This document shows, piece by piece, positions 32,136 to 42,942 of a stretch of DNA of 64,000 bases. Position numbers and translations under genes: made by a program. Within the stretch, counting starts at the first letter, position 1, and the number at the start of each line of letters is the position of its first letter. The notes under the pieces are model-generated. The model had not been told where the DNA came from, did no database searches, and worked only from the letters and a program-made list of their open reading frames with translations. The DNA is from Cladobotryum mycophilum (lineage: Eukaryota > Ascomycota > Sordariomycetes > Hypocreales > Hypocreaceae): the NCBI GenBank assembly GCA_036429605.1, contig CM071590.1:6262001-6326000 (forward strand), given 5' to 3'.

Positions 32136-33542
32136 TCAATGATACCCTCCCCTTCTTCTATATCCCCTATCCCCTCTATAACCTCCATACTGCCCTCCCC
32201 GTCTATGATCTCTATCTCTACGGCCATGACCACGGTAACCGCCCCTGCCGCCTTCTCTGCCATCGGGGTGCTCCTGGGGTAGTGGTATCGGCTCATCCAC
32301 TTCAATTTCGTATTCTTCAAATTCCTCGTTAAAGTACTGCGCCACAGTCTCCCGCTCCTGTCGCGCCTTTTCCGGGTCAAATACGAAGCGCATAGTACCG
32401 TCCTGCCCGCGAGCTGTCCGTCGTACTGACGCATCTGCCAGGTAAGACGACGTGGTCGCGGGAGAAGTCACCGAGACAGGGGTCAAGGTCGGGTCCTCAT
32501 GCTCGCAGCGAGCGCAGTAGTAGATATGGCGTGGGATGAACTCCTTTTCAAGCTCCGTGTTAAGCGCAATCTTGACGTCCATAAACCTGTTCAAATCGAA
32601 CTGCGCTCCAACCTTGGTAGACTTGTGGTACTGGACGTACAAGTCCAGAATATCTAGCATAGTCTCTAGGACGACATGTCGATTGTACTGTCGCCTCTGC
32701 GATGCGAACTCGTGAACCTTGTCGACGTGCTCCCCAGTCATGCGGGCGGTAAGCTCCACCAGAGCCATTGCCATGGAGAATGTGGTTCGCTTGATGGGCA
32801 CGAATGTTTTGTACATGTCAATGCCCATGGCGTACGCCGTCGCGAAGAATGCCTTGCCCTCTTCTGGACCAAGAATGGCGCGGACGACTTTGACGAGGAG
32901 CTTCTGCGGGTATCGAGTCCGGAAATCGAATCCTATTGTTTCAAGAATAAGCCGCTCAAGCCCAATTATTATTTTGCCCGGCGATTCGAATATCTAAGTT
33001 GGGATGGTCAGCTTAAAACTTGAGAGCACGGCTACCTAGGTAGCACGCAGTATAAGACTAACCTTGTCGTCTGAAGCCGCTGGTTTTTCAGGATTCTTGA
33101 CGTTGTATGCAGCCGCCAGAATATCTTTCGACTTTTTGATAGTGTCCTCGACCTTGCATGCCACAAACAACGACGCGAGAGCTGCGTCTTGGTAATTATA
33201 CTCGGCATCGCGAAAGTTTAGGCGAAACTTGTGAAAATAGGTACACGCCGTGTCAAATGTTCGAACCGGTCTGCTATGGTCAGCTTCGTTGCGTATACGG
33301 CATGGGGGAGGATATGCGTACAAGCAAAGATGCTCTCTAACGGAGTCAATCAGAAGAACGCCCTGCAAGCGGTAGTTATCCTCTCGCGCGGGATCGCAGC
33401 CATTGTCCTTGAGCATTCGTCGTATCTTGAGTTCGGAGGTGTACTGGTTGGAGCTGGAGATGTATCCGGGATGAGGCCCAACTCTGGGTATAGAGTCGCC
33501 ATTAGAGGCCGCAGGCGCTGGTTCGGGGTTCGGAGGAGCCAT
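32136..33542 (-). CDS. CTK2: CTD kinase I cyclin subunit, Ctk2-like
   Basis: Exons 33542-33322, 33273-33063 and 32993-32136 give 1290 nt (429 aa). The first intron (48 nt, GTACGC...ATAG) has no stop and is a multiple of three, so it hides in an open frame; removing it restores SVREHLCFRPVRTFDTACTYF. The second joins ASDDK to IFESPGKIIIGLERL. The cyclin box covers about 45-250 (KFRLNFRDAEYNYQDAALAS, FVACKVEDT, LETIGFDFRTRYP). KVGAQFDLNRFMDVKIALN and a CARCE motif are typical of Ctk2. With Ctk1 it phosphorylates Ser2 of the RNA polymerase II C-terminal domain. The last 40 residues are Arg/Gly/Tyr-rich (RGGYRGHGRR, GGQYGGYRGDRG), an RNA-binding RGG-type tail not found in yeast Ctk2. Confidence 0.93.
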
Positions 33543-34078
33543 GATGATTGATCGGTAGTCAGTATAGTCGGGAGATCGATTCAATGCTGGTGCAGAAGAG
33601 CAATTGGTTGGATCATAAAGCGCAGAGACTGAGGCTCGTGATGTTTCTGACTCGCCGTCGGTATTCGCTCGCGGTGTAAATAAAGCTTCTGCAACCGATA
33701 TGTAATAGATGCCCTTTTAGCTTATTGAGTTGTCATTTTGGAATTCCCCAGAACTACTGGAAGTAAATGTTCTGGCATCGGCCTCACGATGGACAATGTC
33801 ATGAAAGATGAAGCTTTAAACACTTCCACGATGCGACTCTATCTTAGCGCGCTCTGATACTGCGGGTGCCCACTATTGATAGCGCTGGAGCACCTGCAGG
33901 GGATGACGTTGCCCCACGACAGCTCCAGCCGCCCTTCAAGCCAACATTAGAAGCTCCAAGGCTGACTCTCTCACTCTAACCTCGTCCCTCCATCAACATT
34001 CAGCAGCTAGCAGATTTTCTAGGCAACAAACAAAAAAAACAAACAAGCAATTGATTTGAGAGAGGCTCTCTTCTCGCT
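33543..34078. promoter_or_regulatory. divergent promoter, CTK2 and PPT1 genes
   Basis: Fifty-three decamers of sequence separate the start codons of the cyclin gene (-) and the thioesterase gene (+). No specific motif was assigned. A C/T-rich then A-rich leader precedes the thioesterase ATG. Confidence 0.5.
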
Positions 34079-35091
34079 ATGCGCTCTGCAACCCTTTTTG
34101 CGACGGCGCTTTTGGCCACTTATACTACTGCGTCCATCCTACCCTCTCGCAAACCTGTTCACACCCGCGACGACGACGACGACGATGACAATTACAATGG
34201 CACGCCTCTCCCTCTCATCGTCTGGCACGGTCTAGGCGACGCTTTCAACGGCGAAGGCATCCAGATGGTCGGCGAGTTGGCCGACGCCATCAACCCGGGC
34301 ACGCTCTTCTACCCCATCGCCCTCGCCCCAGACGCCGGCTCCGACCGCTCGGCCACCTTCTTCGGCAACGTCACAGAGCAAATCCAGCTCGTCTGCGACG
34401 CCCTCGCCGCCCACCCCATCATCTCCACCGCGCCCGCCATCGATGCCATAGGCTTCTCCCAGGGCGGCCAGTTCCTCCGCGGCTACGTCGAGCGCTGCAA
34501 CAAGCCCCCGTGCGCAGTCTCATCACCTTTGGCAGCCAGCACAACGGCATCGAGGAGTTCAAGGCGTGCGGCCCCGTGGATTTCCTGTGCAAGGGGGCCA
34601 TGGCCCTGCTGCGGTTCAATACCTGGAGCGGCTTCGTGCAGAGCCGGTTGGTGCCGGCGCAGTACTTTCGCGATGTCAAGGATTATCAGTCGTATCTCGA
34701 CAACTCCAACTTCTTGGCCGACATCAACAACGAACGGCCCTTCAAGAACGAGCAGTACAAGAAGAACATCCAGAAATTGGAAAATTTCGTCATGTACATC
34801 TTCAAGGATGATACTACGGTGATCCCCAAGGAGACGGCGTGGTTCGCCGAGGTAGCCGATGGCAACGTTACGCCGCTGCACAAGACGCAATCATACAAGG
34901 AGGACTGGCTTGGCCTGAAGGAGCTTGATCGCAAGGGTGGACTGCGATTCAGGACCATTGCCGGAGATCACATGCAGATCACCGAGCACATCTTGAACGA
35001 GACCATGACTCAGTATTTTGGTCCCTTTAAGAGGACCTTTACGCCGGAGCCAAAGACGGAGCGAGAAGAGTTCGTCTCGGAAGAGCTATGA
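34079..35091 (+). CDS. PPT1: palmitoyl-protein thioesterase 1, secretory/lysosomal, frame interrupted
   Basis: Residues 1-18 form a signal peptide (LFATALLATYTTAS), followed by an Asp-run. PPT1 features follow: LPLIVWHGLGDAF, GFSQGGQFLRGYVERC (nucleophile Ser), then in the next frame SLITFGSQHNGI, DFLCKGAMALLRFNTWSG, YFRDVKDYQSYLDNSNFLADINNE, DDTTVIPKETAWF (catalytic Asp) and IAGDHMQI (catalytic His). The frame moves at five C (34505-34509) between NKPP and VRSLITFG; one more C gives 1014 nt (337 aa). All three catalytic residues are present, so the enzyme is probably functional and the break an assembly error. It removes palmitate from S-acylated proteins in the vacuole. Confidence 0.93.
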
Positions 35092-35389
35092 GGTTCGCGA
35101 GACTACATGTATGGCGTTTATTTATCATTCTTGGATGGAACTATGGGCAATATGGGCATGGGAATCATTGGTGTTTGAATCTTGGCATCGTTAGTTATAA
35201 GCATGTTCACCTCAATGCAAGACTTCAATATTTCGACGTATAACAAATTTCTTGCTCTATTCGAAAGTTTTGTTGTCACTCTTTCCACGCCATAACGCCG
35301 GTACCAGGTGTATATCAATCATTACATATTCAGCAAAAAGTAAAAATGCTTTTTTGTTACCCACCACCCCTCCTCGTCCACATATCTTT

Positions 35390-36615
35390 TTACTCGTCCA
35401 TGGCCTTCTTGGCCCCCGCCTTTTGCTTCCTCAATCTGGACTTGCGGTCGGCAATCTGCTTGTCCAGCTTATCGTCGTTGCTCTCGACTTTGGGCTCTAC
35501 CTTCTTGGCCTTCTTCTTGGGTGCGGCAGACTCGACCTGCTCCTCGGCGCCGCCGTCGAGGGACTTGCGCTTCTTGCCAATGTTTGCCTTTTCGGCGCCC
35601 TCGCTGTTGGCAATGACGTCCTTTTCGTCGAGCCACAGCTCGTCGGTCAGCCAGACGGGCAGGGCGGCCGTCTCCTGGCCCTTGATGTAGATGCTCTTGA
35701 CGTTGCGCCACTTCTGGGGCACCCATTTCTCGACCAGCGCGGCGGCGACGACATTGACGTTGGCGGCGATTTGCTCGGGGGTCCAGTCCGAGGAGCCGAT
35801 GCGAACAGCAGTGTTTGTGGTGGGAGCCAGGCTGACGAGGGCGGAAGAGAGGGCCTTTTCAATCTCCTTGGCAATGTCGGCGGGCGTGCCGGCGTTGACC
35901 TCGCCCTCCCTCTTCTGGGGCTTGGTGCGCTTGCCGTCGACCTTGTGGGCCTTGGGGGTGAGGACGACGGGGACGGGGCGCTTCAGGGTGGACTTGTAAA
36001 AGGTCTTGCCGAGGACCTTGGGCAGACGGTTGATGATCCGGTCGTCACCCAGGAAGACATCGTGCTCGGAGAAGAGTTTTCGCTGAGCTTCGTACTGGCC
36101 GTACTTGGCCTTGAGCTTGGTGAAGTCGATGACCCTGGTAACCTTTTTGCGCAGCTCGGCGGGGAACTCCTCAGAGGCAACAATGTTCTTGTAGGCGCGC
36201 TGGGGGTCGGCGGTGATGAGGCAGATTGTGGTCTCGCCGTCCTGGTTGAGGGAGTGGGGGAGAGGAATCTTGCCGGGCTGGAGGCGGGCCTTGTCGACAA
36301 TGTGTCTCTTGGTGGTCAAGGTGAGCCAGATGGTGGTCTCGGAGTCGCCATCTGATTCCTCGAGGAGGTTGCGCTTTGTGGATTCTTCGGCCTTTTGCTT
36401 TGCCGCCTTTTTGATGTGTGCGAGGAGAGCTTTTGAGGCTTTGAGGGTCTGCGATGTTTTGAGGTCAGCCAGATGGGAAAGTTTTGCTAAGCTAGGATAT
36501 TGCGATAGGGAAGCTATTTTAATAAGGGAAAAAAGAGGGTGGAATCTACCTGATCAGGATCAATTGAGACGACGGCGGTTGAGCCAGCAACGGCAACTTC
36601 TTTTGAAGGCGCCAT
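35390..36615 (-). CDS. ribosomal L1-domain ribosome biogenesis factor (Cic1/Utp30 family)
   Basis: Exon 1 (36615-36550, 22 codons, MAPSKEVAVAG...DPDQ) and exon 2 (36448-35390) total 1125 nt (374 aa), phase 0 (GTAGAT...GCAG). The L1-type domain covers about 20-270: TLKASKALLAHIKKAAKQK, IWLTLTTKRHIVDKARLQPG, KIPLPHSL, LFSEHDVFLGDDRIINRLPK, LGKTFYKSTLKRPVPV. The C-terminus is Lys-rich with nuclear/nucleolar localisation-like clusters (KKRKSLDGG, PKKKAKKV, RKSRLRKQKAGAKKAMDE). The length matches Cic1/Nsa3 better than Utp30; both act on pre-ribosomes in the nucleolus and I do not choose between them. Confidence 0.9.
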
Positions 36616-37570
36616 TATGTTTTTGCGATGCTGTTTTTGTTGTCGTGATGAAGTTGGTGGGGTGTTGTTGATAATGCTTCTGCTCTTTTCCAACCGTTTC
36701 AGCAACTTCTATCTATCGTGAACTTTTTTTGGCGCCAAGAAAAAAAATCAAGAAAGTTTTTCCGGCCGGACTAATTCGATTGATTGGGGCGCCCCTCCCC
36801 CCCCCCCCGTAATCGGTTCCTGACACGGACACGGACCGCCGGGCTCCGGAACAGCTTTAGAAGGGTATGTCTCCACTTTTATCATCTTTCAGCGCCTGTG
36901 ACCGCCGAAGCGATGGTCATCCGGGGGTCCGTTAGCGATGGACGAGAATGGTATAGTGATATCGATAACCTATCCATCCATTGGATCCCTATATGGCAGG
37001 CATACCTAGTAGGTTTAACGGAAGCAAGTAAGTGCTCGGTTAAAATCACCTGCATATTTATTTATTTCATTATGCACCACACCAATCATGATAACTTGGC
37101 ACCATCCATTGACAAGGACGTCCATGAGGGGGAACATCAAGTTGCTGTCGGCGGGGAAATGGGCAATTTTGGGTGTCCAAGGCCACGTCCGGGCTTCAAT
37201 GCGCAGCTGCACAGCAACCAAGAAAAAGAAGCGCAGGTCGGGTTATTACCTCTAGGATGCATCAGGTATGGATGGATTCACAACCCAGCCAAGCCAAGCC
37301 CAGCCAAGCCCAGCCTCTTGTTCCGCGCAGTGCGGTGCAGCAGCAACAGCAGCAGCAGCATAGTGTTAATATGGCGTTGCGTCAAGTATCTGGTCAACAC
37401 GTTGCAATGCATAGACATGGGGACTGTTGTAAAGCAATAATAGGCATCGGAAGCTGGTGTGCAGCAGCTGTCAGAGCCAGAGCCAGAGTCATGCCCATGC
37501 ATCACGGTCATGCTGTGCGACGTTGTCGGAGAAACTGTCAGATGGATGAAGCTCCCATGTCAATTTTCTC

Positions 37571-37577
37571 TGTGTGT

Positions 37578-37613
<36 letters not shown>
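37571..37613. repeat. TG/TC dinucleotide microsatellite
   Basis: Five TG units run straight into about sixteen TC units. Confidence 0.9.
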
Positions 37614-37615
<2 letters not shown>

Positions 37616-38410
37616 ATTTTCACCTCAGAAACCAGAAACCCTCTTGCAGGGATTACATGTTCAATGTTAGGTCGTCTCCTAACAGCTCAGTCTCACTTTT
37701 TTTTTGGCGGCTAAAGAAAAATTTAACTGCTTGCAGGACAGAAAAACGCGGTCCAAGAGCATCTTAATGGATCGGTGCAGTGGAGACGTGACTGAGAAGC
37801 GTAGCATATGAAGGGGCAGAGGGTGGAAGATGGATCCCTGGATAGATAGATGGATGGATGTGTTAGGTTGGGCCTGAAGCACTAGATGAGCCGAGGATGA
37901 TGCAGTTTTGATGCATCCATGCTTGTACATGGAGAGTTTGAAAACCATTATCAAAAACACCAAATCAAAAGCACAAGTATTACATCATGAGTAATTCTTT
38001 TTTTATTTGGTCCTCAATCACTTAGAGGTAGATACTCTCTGTATATACATTGCAATCTCTCAAGCGTCTTGACATTCGTATCCAACAGTTTCAAGTCTGC
38101 CGCGTGCATTCTGGAACAAGCGTGGAACCAAGTCCAGCCACCACCCTCCAAGCTAGGCTCTCCCGTCCAGCGCTATGCCTCAGGTTCCAATGGACCTTTA
38201 GAGCTATCTATGGATTCTTCAGCGTCAAGCTCCCTATAATTTCAGCACCCTCATCCACCACAGCTGCCATCTTTACAGCGTTACCCCTCCAAATGCACAG
38301 GCCGTTTTATCCATTAAATCAATCAATTAAACCGCTGCACAACGCCAACGCCAACGCGATGCGCATTGGATGCGTCGGGTCTCACTTTTTCTGCGCGCGT
38401 TCGTGTCGCT

Positions 38411-38450
<40 letters not shown>
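38411..38450. repeat. CT dinucleotide microsatellite
   Basis: An almost perfect CT repeat of about 19 units within the leader/promoter of the FHA gene, continuing in imperfect C/T-rich sequence. Confidence 0.9.
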
Positions 38451-38454
<4 letters not shown>

Positions 38455-39025
38455 CTCTCCCTCCCCGTTCCTCTTGGCTCCAACTGCGGTTCCTCCCCCC
38501 AGCCAGCCAGCCAGCACCAGCACTCTCCCTCCATACAAGGACCCGTTTTTTAAATACCGCCTCCCTCCAGCCCTTTAATGGGCCTTTTTCCACCCTTTCG
38601 CTCCCTTTCCCACACACATACACACACGCACACATACACTCACACGACACCACCACCACCAAAGAGGAGGAGACCGCCCGACCTACTTTGGCGACCTCGC
38701 TTCGCTTCAGAATTACGAAATCTCCCTTTTTGGTAATCGGTCATTTAAGTCACTCCTTTAGTCGACCTTTCTATTAGACCTGATATCACCATTGTTTATC
38801 CCATCCACCCGTCAGGTCGCGGTGTGTAAGTGGGGGAAGAAAAGGGAAGAAGCAGGATTGGATTCCGAATCGGCCGTGAAGACAAGTAGGACATAATCAG
38901 CCACCACCAACACCATCATTATACCACCATCAGATACACGATACGAAAATTGGCGGAATCGGAATTGGTTTCGAGGCGGAAGAGGACAGACAGAACATAC
39001 ACCACAAAAAAATACTGCATCCATC

Positions 39026-40685
39026 ATGGACGCTTCACCAACTCGAAAGGCGGCCGTTTCTCGGGAGCCCACTCTCCCCACTCTGTCAGCATCTGGCATC
39101 AAGCGACCTGCACCATCTCTGCTGCCGCCCTTTGAACCGCTATCATCATCTCCGGGTCTGCCACGGCCATCAAAACGACAAAACACGGGCGCTGCTCACC
39201 TCAGGTATCCCACGCCGGTGCCAACATCTAGCACTGGCATCTTGTCGAGTTCTCCCGTGCGGAGACCGGCTCATATCCGTGCCTCCACCGAGCGTGCACC
39301 TCTGTCTGCTGTCCCTTCTGTTGAACTTAATGAAAATGGAGAGCTGCTGCTCATGGGCCGTTCCTCTAATTCGTCACATTTCCAACTGTCTGCAAATCGC
39401 CTAGTATCTCGTGTGCACGTCAAGGCCCGATATGTCCCCGCCCCCAGTCTTCTCGAACCCAGCAAGATTGAGATTACGTGCAATGGATGGAACGGTCTGA
39501 AGCTGCATTGCCAGGGCAGGACATGGGAGCTCCTCAAGGGTGACAGCTTCACCAGTGAGACTGAAGGTACCGAAATCATGGTAGATGTGCATGATGCGCG
39601 CGTCATGGTCCAATGGCCCAAGTGCACTTCGGCTGCCGACCTTGGAGCTAACCTCTCCGACTCCAACTGGGAAGATTCGCCGCCACGCTCCATGACGAGG
39701 GGGAATCCATTGCTGCAGTCGTCCCCTCTGCGTCGTTCAACCCGCATCGAGTCGCCCATCAGCCCAACCCCTGGTGCCAACCTGTCTAGCGCTCAGCATT
39801 TGCGTGCCTTGCTACCGGATGAGGATGACAAGGGCATTGAGATCTACGAGGACGGCGAACTTGACCTGCCGGGGCACAGGGAGTTTGATGGGGACGTCAC
39901 CATCAGCATGAGGACTGATGCCACGGAGAGTTTCTCTAGTGAGGTCGACGAAAACGAGGATGAAGATCCAGATGAGGAAAACGACCCCATAGTCCACTCC
40001 TTTGGTCCTTTTGGTGCGGATATCTCAGCTCGGCTTGCGTCCGTCACAACCAAGTCTCCCCGCGTGTTGCTGCCGCCCAAGCGCCCATACAAGTCTGCAT
40101 CAAACGAAACGCTTACCCAGAGCAAGTTTTCCTCCCGCCAGGACAAGGAGGTCGCAACAGACGAGGAGGAGCAAAGGCCAAAGTCCAAGTCCAAGAAGCA
40201 ACAGCCCGCGAAGCAGGGAGAATCGGATGAGGAGAATAGGAAAGAGGAGGAAACCCCAGCTCGTCTATCAGAGTCCGACGAAGCCATCTCCAATCACGTC
40301 GTCAACCAACTTGCCTTTTCCCGAATTGCCTCGACGGCACTGTCTGCTATTATGCAAAATCTTCCTGCTGACCAGACCAAGGGTCTGTCAAGAGATGTGC
40401 TTCGGGAAATCATCGAGTCAACAGCATGCATTGGCATCATCCCGCGCCAGGGCAAGGATGCTGCTGGCAAGCCCCTCGAGAGCCAGTATTATTATGTTCC
40501 GGAAAATGACACAGATGGGCAGCGAAGGGCGGCCGTTGTTGATGGACTGCGAAAGCCCAGTCTGAGAGCCTGCAGAAAGCAGCACAAGGTATGTACTCTT
40601 GGAGAAGCATGCACACTCGCATAGTACCTATACACTAACATGGTGGTGATAGCAATATTATTGGAAGCGTCCCAAGACACCTTAA
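39026..40685 (+). CDS. FHA-domain protein, Tos4/Plm2-like chromatin regulator
   Basis: Exons 39026-40588 and 40653-40685 total 1596 nt (531 aa); the 10-residue last exon QYYWKRPKTP follows a GTATGT...ATAG intron, phase 0. A Ser/Pro-rich N-terminus with several SPVRR/TP motifs (possible CDK sites) precedes an FHA fold at about 95-190: LLMGRSSNSSHFQLS, NRLVSRVHVKARYV, CNGWNGLKLHC. FHA domains read phosphothreonine. An acidic/Lys region and a helical C-terminal part (SRIASTALSAIMQNLPADQ) follow. The layout matches Tos4/Plm2, G1/S-expressed yeast proteins that tie the cell-cycle and DNA-damage responses to promoters. Family assignment is by architecture, so the exact orthologue is uncertain. Confidence 0.82.
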
Positions 40686-41889
40686 TGGTCAGCATAATAC
40701 GCAATGAGTTAATGGAGATGATGGAGAATGGACGAAAAATGGAGGCAATTTGTTTCAACCAAGGATTTTGTGCGGATTTGGCTTTGACATTGGCATTGGC
40801 ATTGCAATACCCTTTTCCGAGGCGCTTGATTTGAAGCGGTCATAACAGTACTGTTGGCGCCGATCTTTGATATGTTTGATAGCAGGGATGACGAACTTGT
40901 AGGGCAAACCCGGTAACATGAGGCATGGGAGGAGGGGGGGGGGAGGCAATGGAGGATGATAGGATTGGAGGGCTGGTTGATTGGACGAAACGACTTTCAA
41001 GGAGTTTGGGTGGCATTAATAGCATTATGTAGGAGTTTGTGTTGTTGCGAAAGTTACTTGTATATCAGTCTCGCAGTCTTTGTACATTAGAGGGTTGAGT
41101 AAATTGCCTTGTTTGTATATCAACCAAGAGAGCCAAGAAGTTACTGTACAAAAAGAGAACCTTGAACATGGACACGTGCAGAGAGCTGAGGTATGCAACA
41201 GCTGAGTCTCCAGCCTTTCAACCTTTTTTCTTTTCTTTTCGTCATGATTTAATGGCGCGTCTGATCTACAACGTGAGGAATTCGTTTGGTTTGATATCAA
41301 GGGGCGTTGCAGATCAACCTGTTTCGGGTCAATAGAACAAGCCTCGAGCTTAATAGCAACACCCTCAGGGGGCTGAACGAGTGGGAGTCGAGGAGTCAAT
41401 TACAGGTTTGAACAAGTTATTTAGTATGTAGGATGAGGAGTATAGGGAAGTTGTCAGTACATACAGGTAGTTTGTCTGAATATGGATAATATTGGCAAGC
41501 TGTGACCCCGCCTTCTTGGAGTTTGTCGCCTCCCCCTTTCCCCCTTCTGTCTCTCTCTCTCAGGTGGCGATACTGATATCATACTGCTAGTCCTCCGTCA
41601 TCGAGCTGGGAGGTTATTTTTTCTTTCTTCCCTTTTCAGTTTCTAGTTTTGTGTGCAACAACACTGAGATTCCTATATATACCTGGACCTTTGCTTCCTT
41701 CATCATCATCTAAGAGTATTTATTCCATCGGCTCTCTATCCTATTTACACGACTCGGAGATCAACTTATTCAATAACGTAATCAACATTGCCGACTTGGT
41801 CGCTTTCCCATCGCCCTTTACCACATCTCCAACAGGGTAGCTGTATAAGCGCAGCTGTATAAGCCTACTATTTTGCACACACAACCATC
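40686..41889. other. intergenic and leader of the small-protein gene
   Basis: 3' flank of the FHA gene and the promoter of the small conserved gene. It contains a G10 run near 40933-40943 and a C/T-rich region at 41525-41570. No gene seen. Confidence 0.5.
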
Positions 41890-42233
41890 ATGGACAACCT
41901 ACCCTCTCATCCCGCTCCAGGGAACAAACCCCCCAAGCCAGGTCAGCCCCCTCCCCTCCCCTCCCCTTTCAAAACCTTCCCCCCATTAACATCTACATCC
42001 CTTTACAACCAGAGAACTAACATCAAAGGGTGTAAAAATATTATTCAGACCCCCTCTCCACAGCCAACATCAAAGACGAGCCCACCCGCACCGCCATCGA
42101 GCGCACGAGAAGCTGGTCCCCTAGCTTCAACCGCCGCCAGAGCTGGAGCAAGGAGGAGCAGAAACACGCCCTGCAGATGATGGGCGTGGAGGGGATTCAG
42201 TCCGGTCACTATGGATTCACGGAAAGCACTTGA
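41890..42233 (+). CDS. conserved small fungal protein, 73 aa
   Basis: Exons 41890-41941 and 42064-42233 total 222 nt (73 aa); donor GTCAGC, acceptor ACAG, phase 1, joining KPPKP to ANIKDEPTRTAIER. The C-terminal half SFNRRQSWSKEEQKH...HYGFTEST is a pattern I know from many short ascomycete proteins of unknown function: an R-R-x-S-W motif, a charged helix and a terminal GFTE. The RRQSW could be a phosphorylation site. It has no signal peptide or membrane segment and is too short to be found by ORF length alone. A long C/T-rich leader precedes it, suggesting strong expression. I do not assign a function. Confidence 0.7.
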
Positions 42234-42942
42234 TTGAAAAGAAAAGAGAAGAGAAAAAAGAAGGAAAAAAGAAGGAGAAAAAAAGAAAGAAAAAAAAGTC
42301 ACTGCTGGGAAGGACATATACCGTAACGAACAGGACGGATGGATCGGTCGGTATTCTTAAGAATGGATACGGGCATGGCGAGAGTAACCAAAAGTTTTGT
42401 CTTTTTCCAATGTCATCGGATGTAATAATGGGTGGGATAATCATGGGATAATCATGGGATATTCATTAGTATGGGAACCAGGGAATCAGGTATTCATGAT
42501 GTTGTGGCTACCAAAGGGAGCACATTGGCATCCAAGTTGAAGCCATCGCAAGGGGCCAAATTGTACAACAGTCGTCTCTCCATCAAATTGTTCAAGCTCA
42601 ATTCAACTTCTATTGAAACAGACCGAGGGTCATATGCCATGCACAAAATGTCAACATGTCTAGAAGATAATGATAATTGAACACTTCATTCCAGAGCCTG
42701 CCAAATCCAAGCACTGCCAACTAATATACATAAGAGATATCGAGAGGAGAACCCAAAGACTGAGCCGAGTTCCCAAGCAATGGCTGATTCGAATCATATA
42801 AATGTGACACATTCACCGTCCCGCGTTACCTCGCGACCGATGGGTATTCCAAACTAATGTTAAGCAATCCAGCAAGAAAATGCATCAAAACTCCTACTCC
42901 CATGTCCCATGCAATAATGACCCATCTTGGGCATTCAACCTC
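42234..42942. other. convergent 3' region
   Basis: Begins with a purine-rich AAGAAAAAGAAAG tract just after the small-protein stop. No gene. Confidence 0.5.

Larger units (their letters stand above)
36616..39025. promoter_or_regulatory. 2.4-kb divergent spacer rich in microsatellites
   Basis: Lies between the L1-domain gene (-) and the FHA gene (+). It holds a C12 run (36797-36808), a (CAG)n tract (about 37335-37362), (TG)5(TC)16 at 37571-37613 and a long (CT)n tract at about 38411-38450, plus a CCAGCCAGCCAGCCAG tract near 38500. No gene is supported. Confidence 0.6.

Noticed and set aside
34079..34822. Two separate proteins for the thioesterase region
   Set aside because: The two frames hold consecutive parts of one PPT1 protein with a full catalytic triad.
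35252..36355. Long + strand open frame of 367 codons opposite the L1-domain gene
   Set aside because: Leu/Gly-rich antisense shadow of the Lys/Ala-rich ribosome factor.
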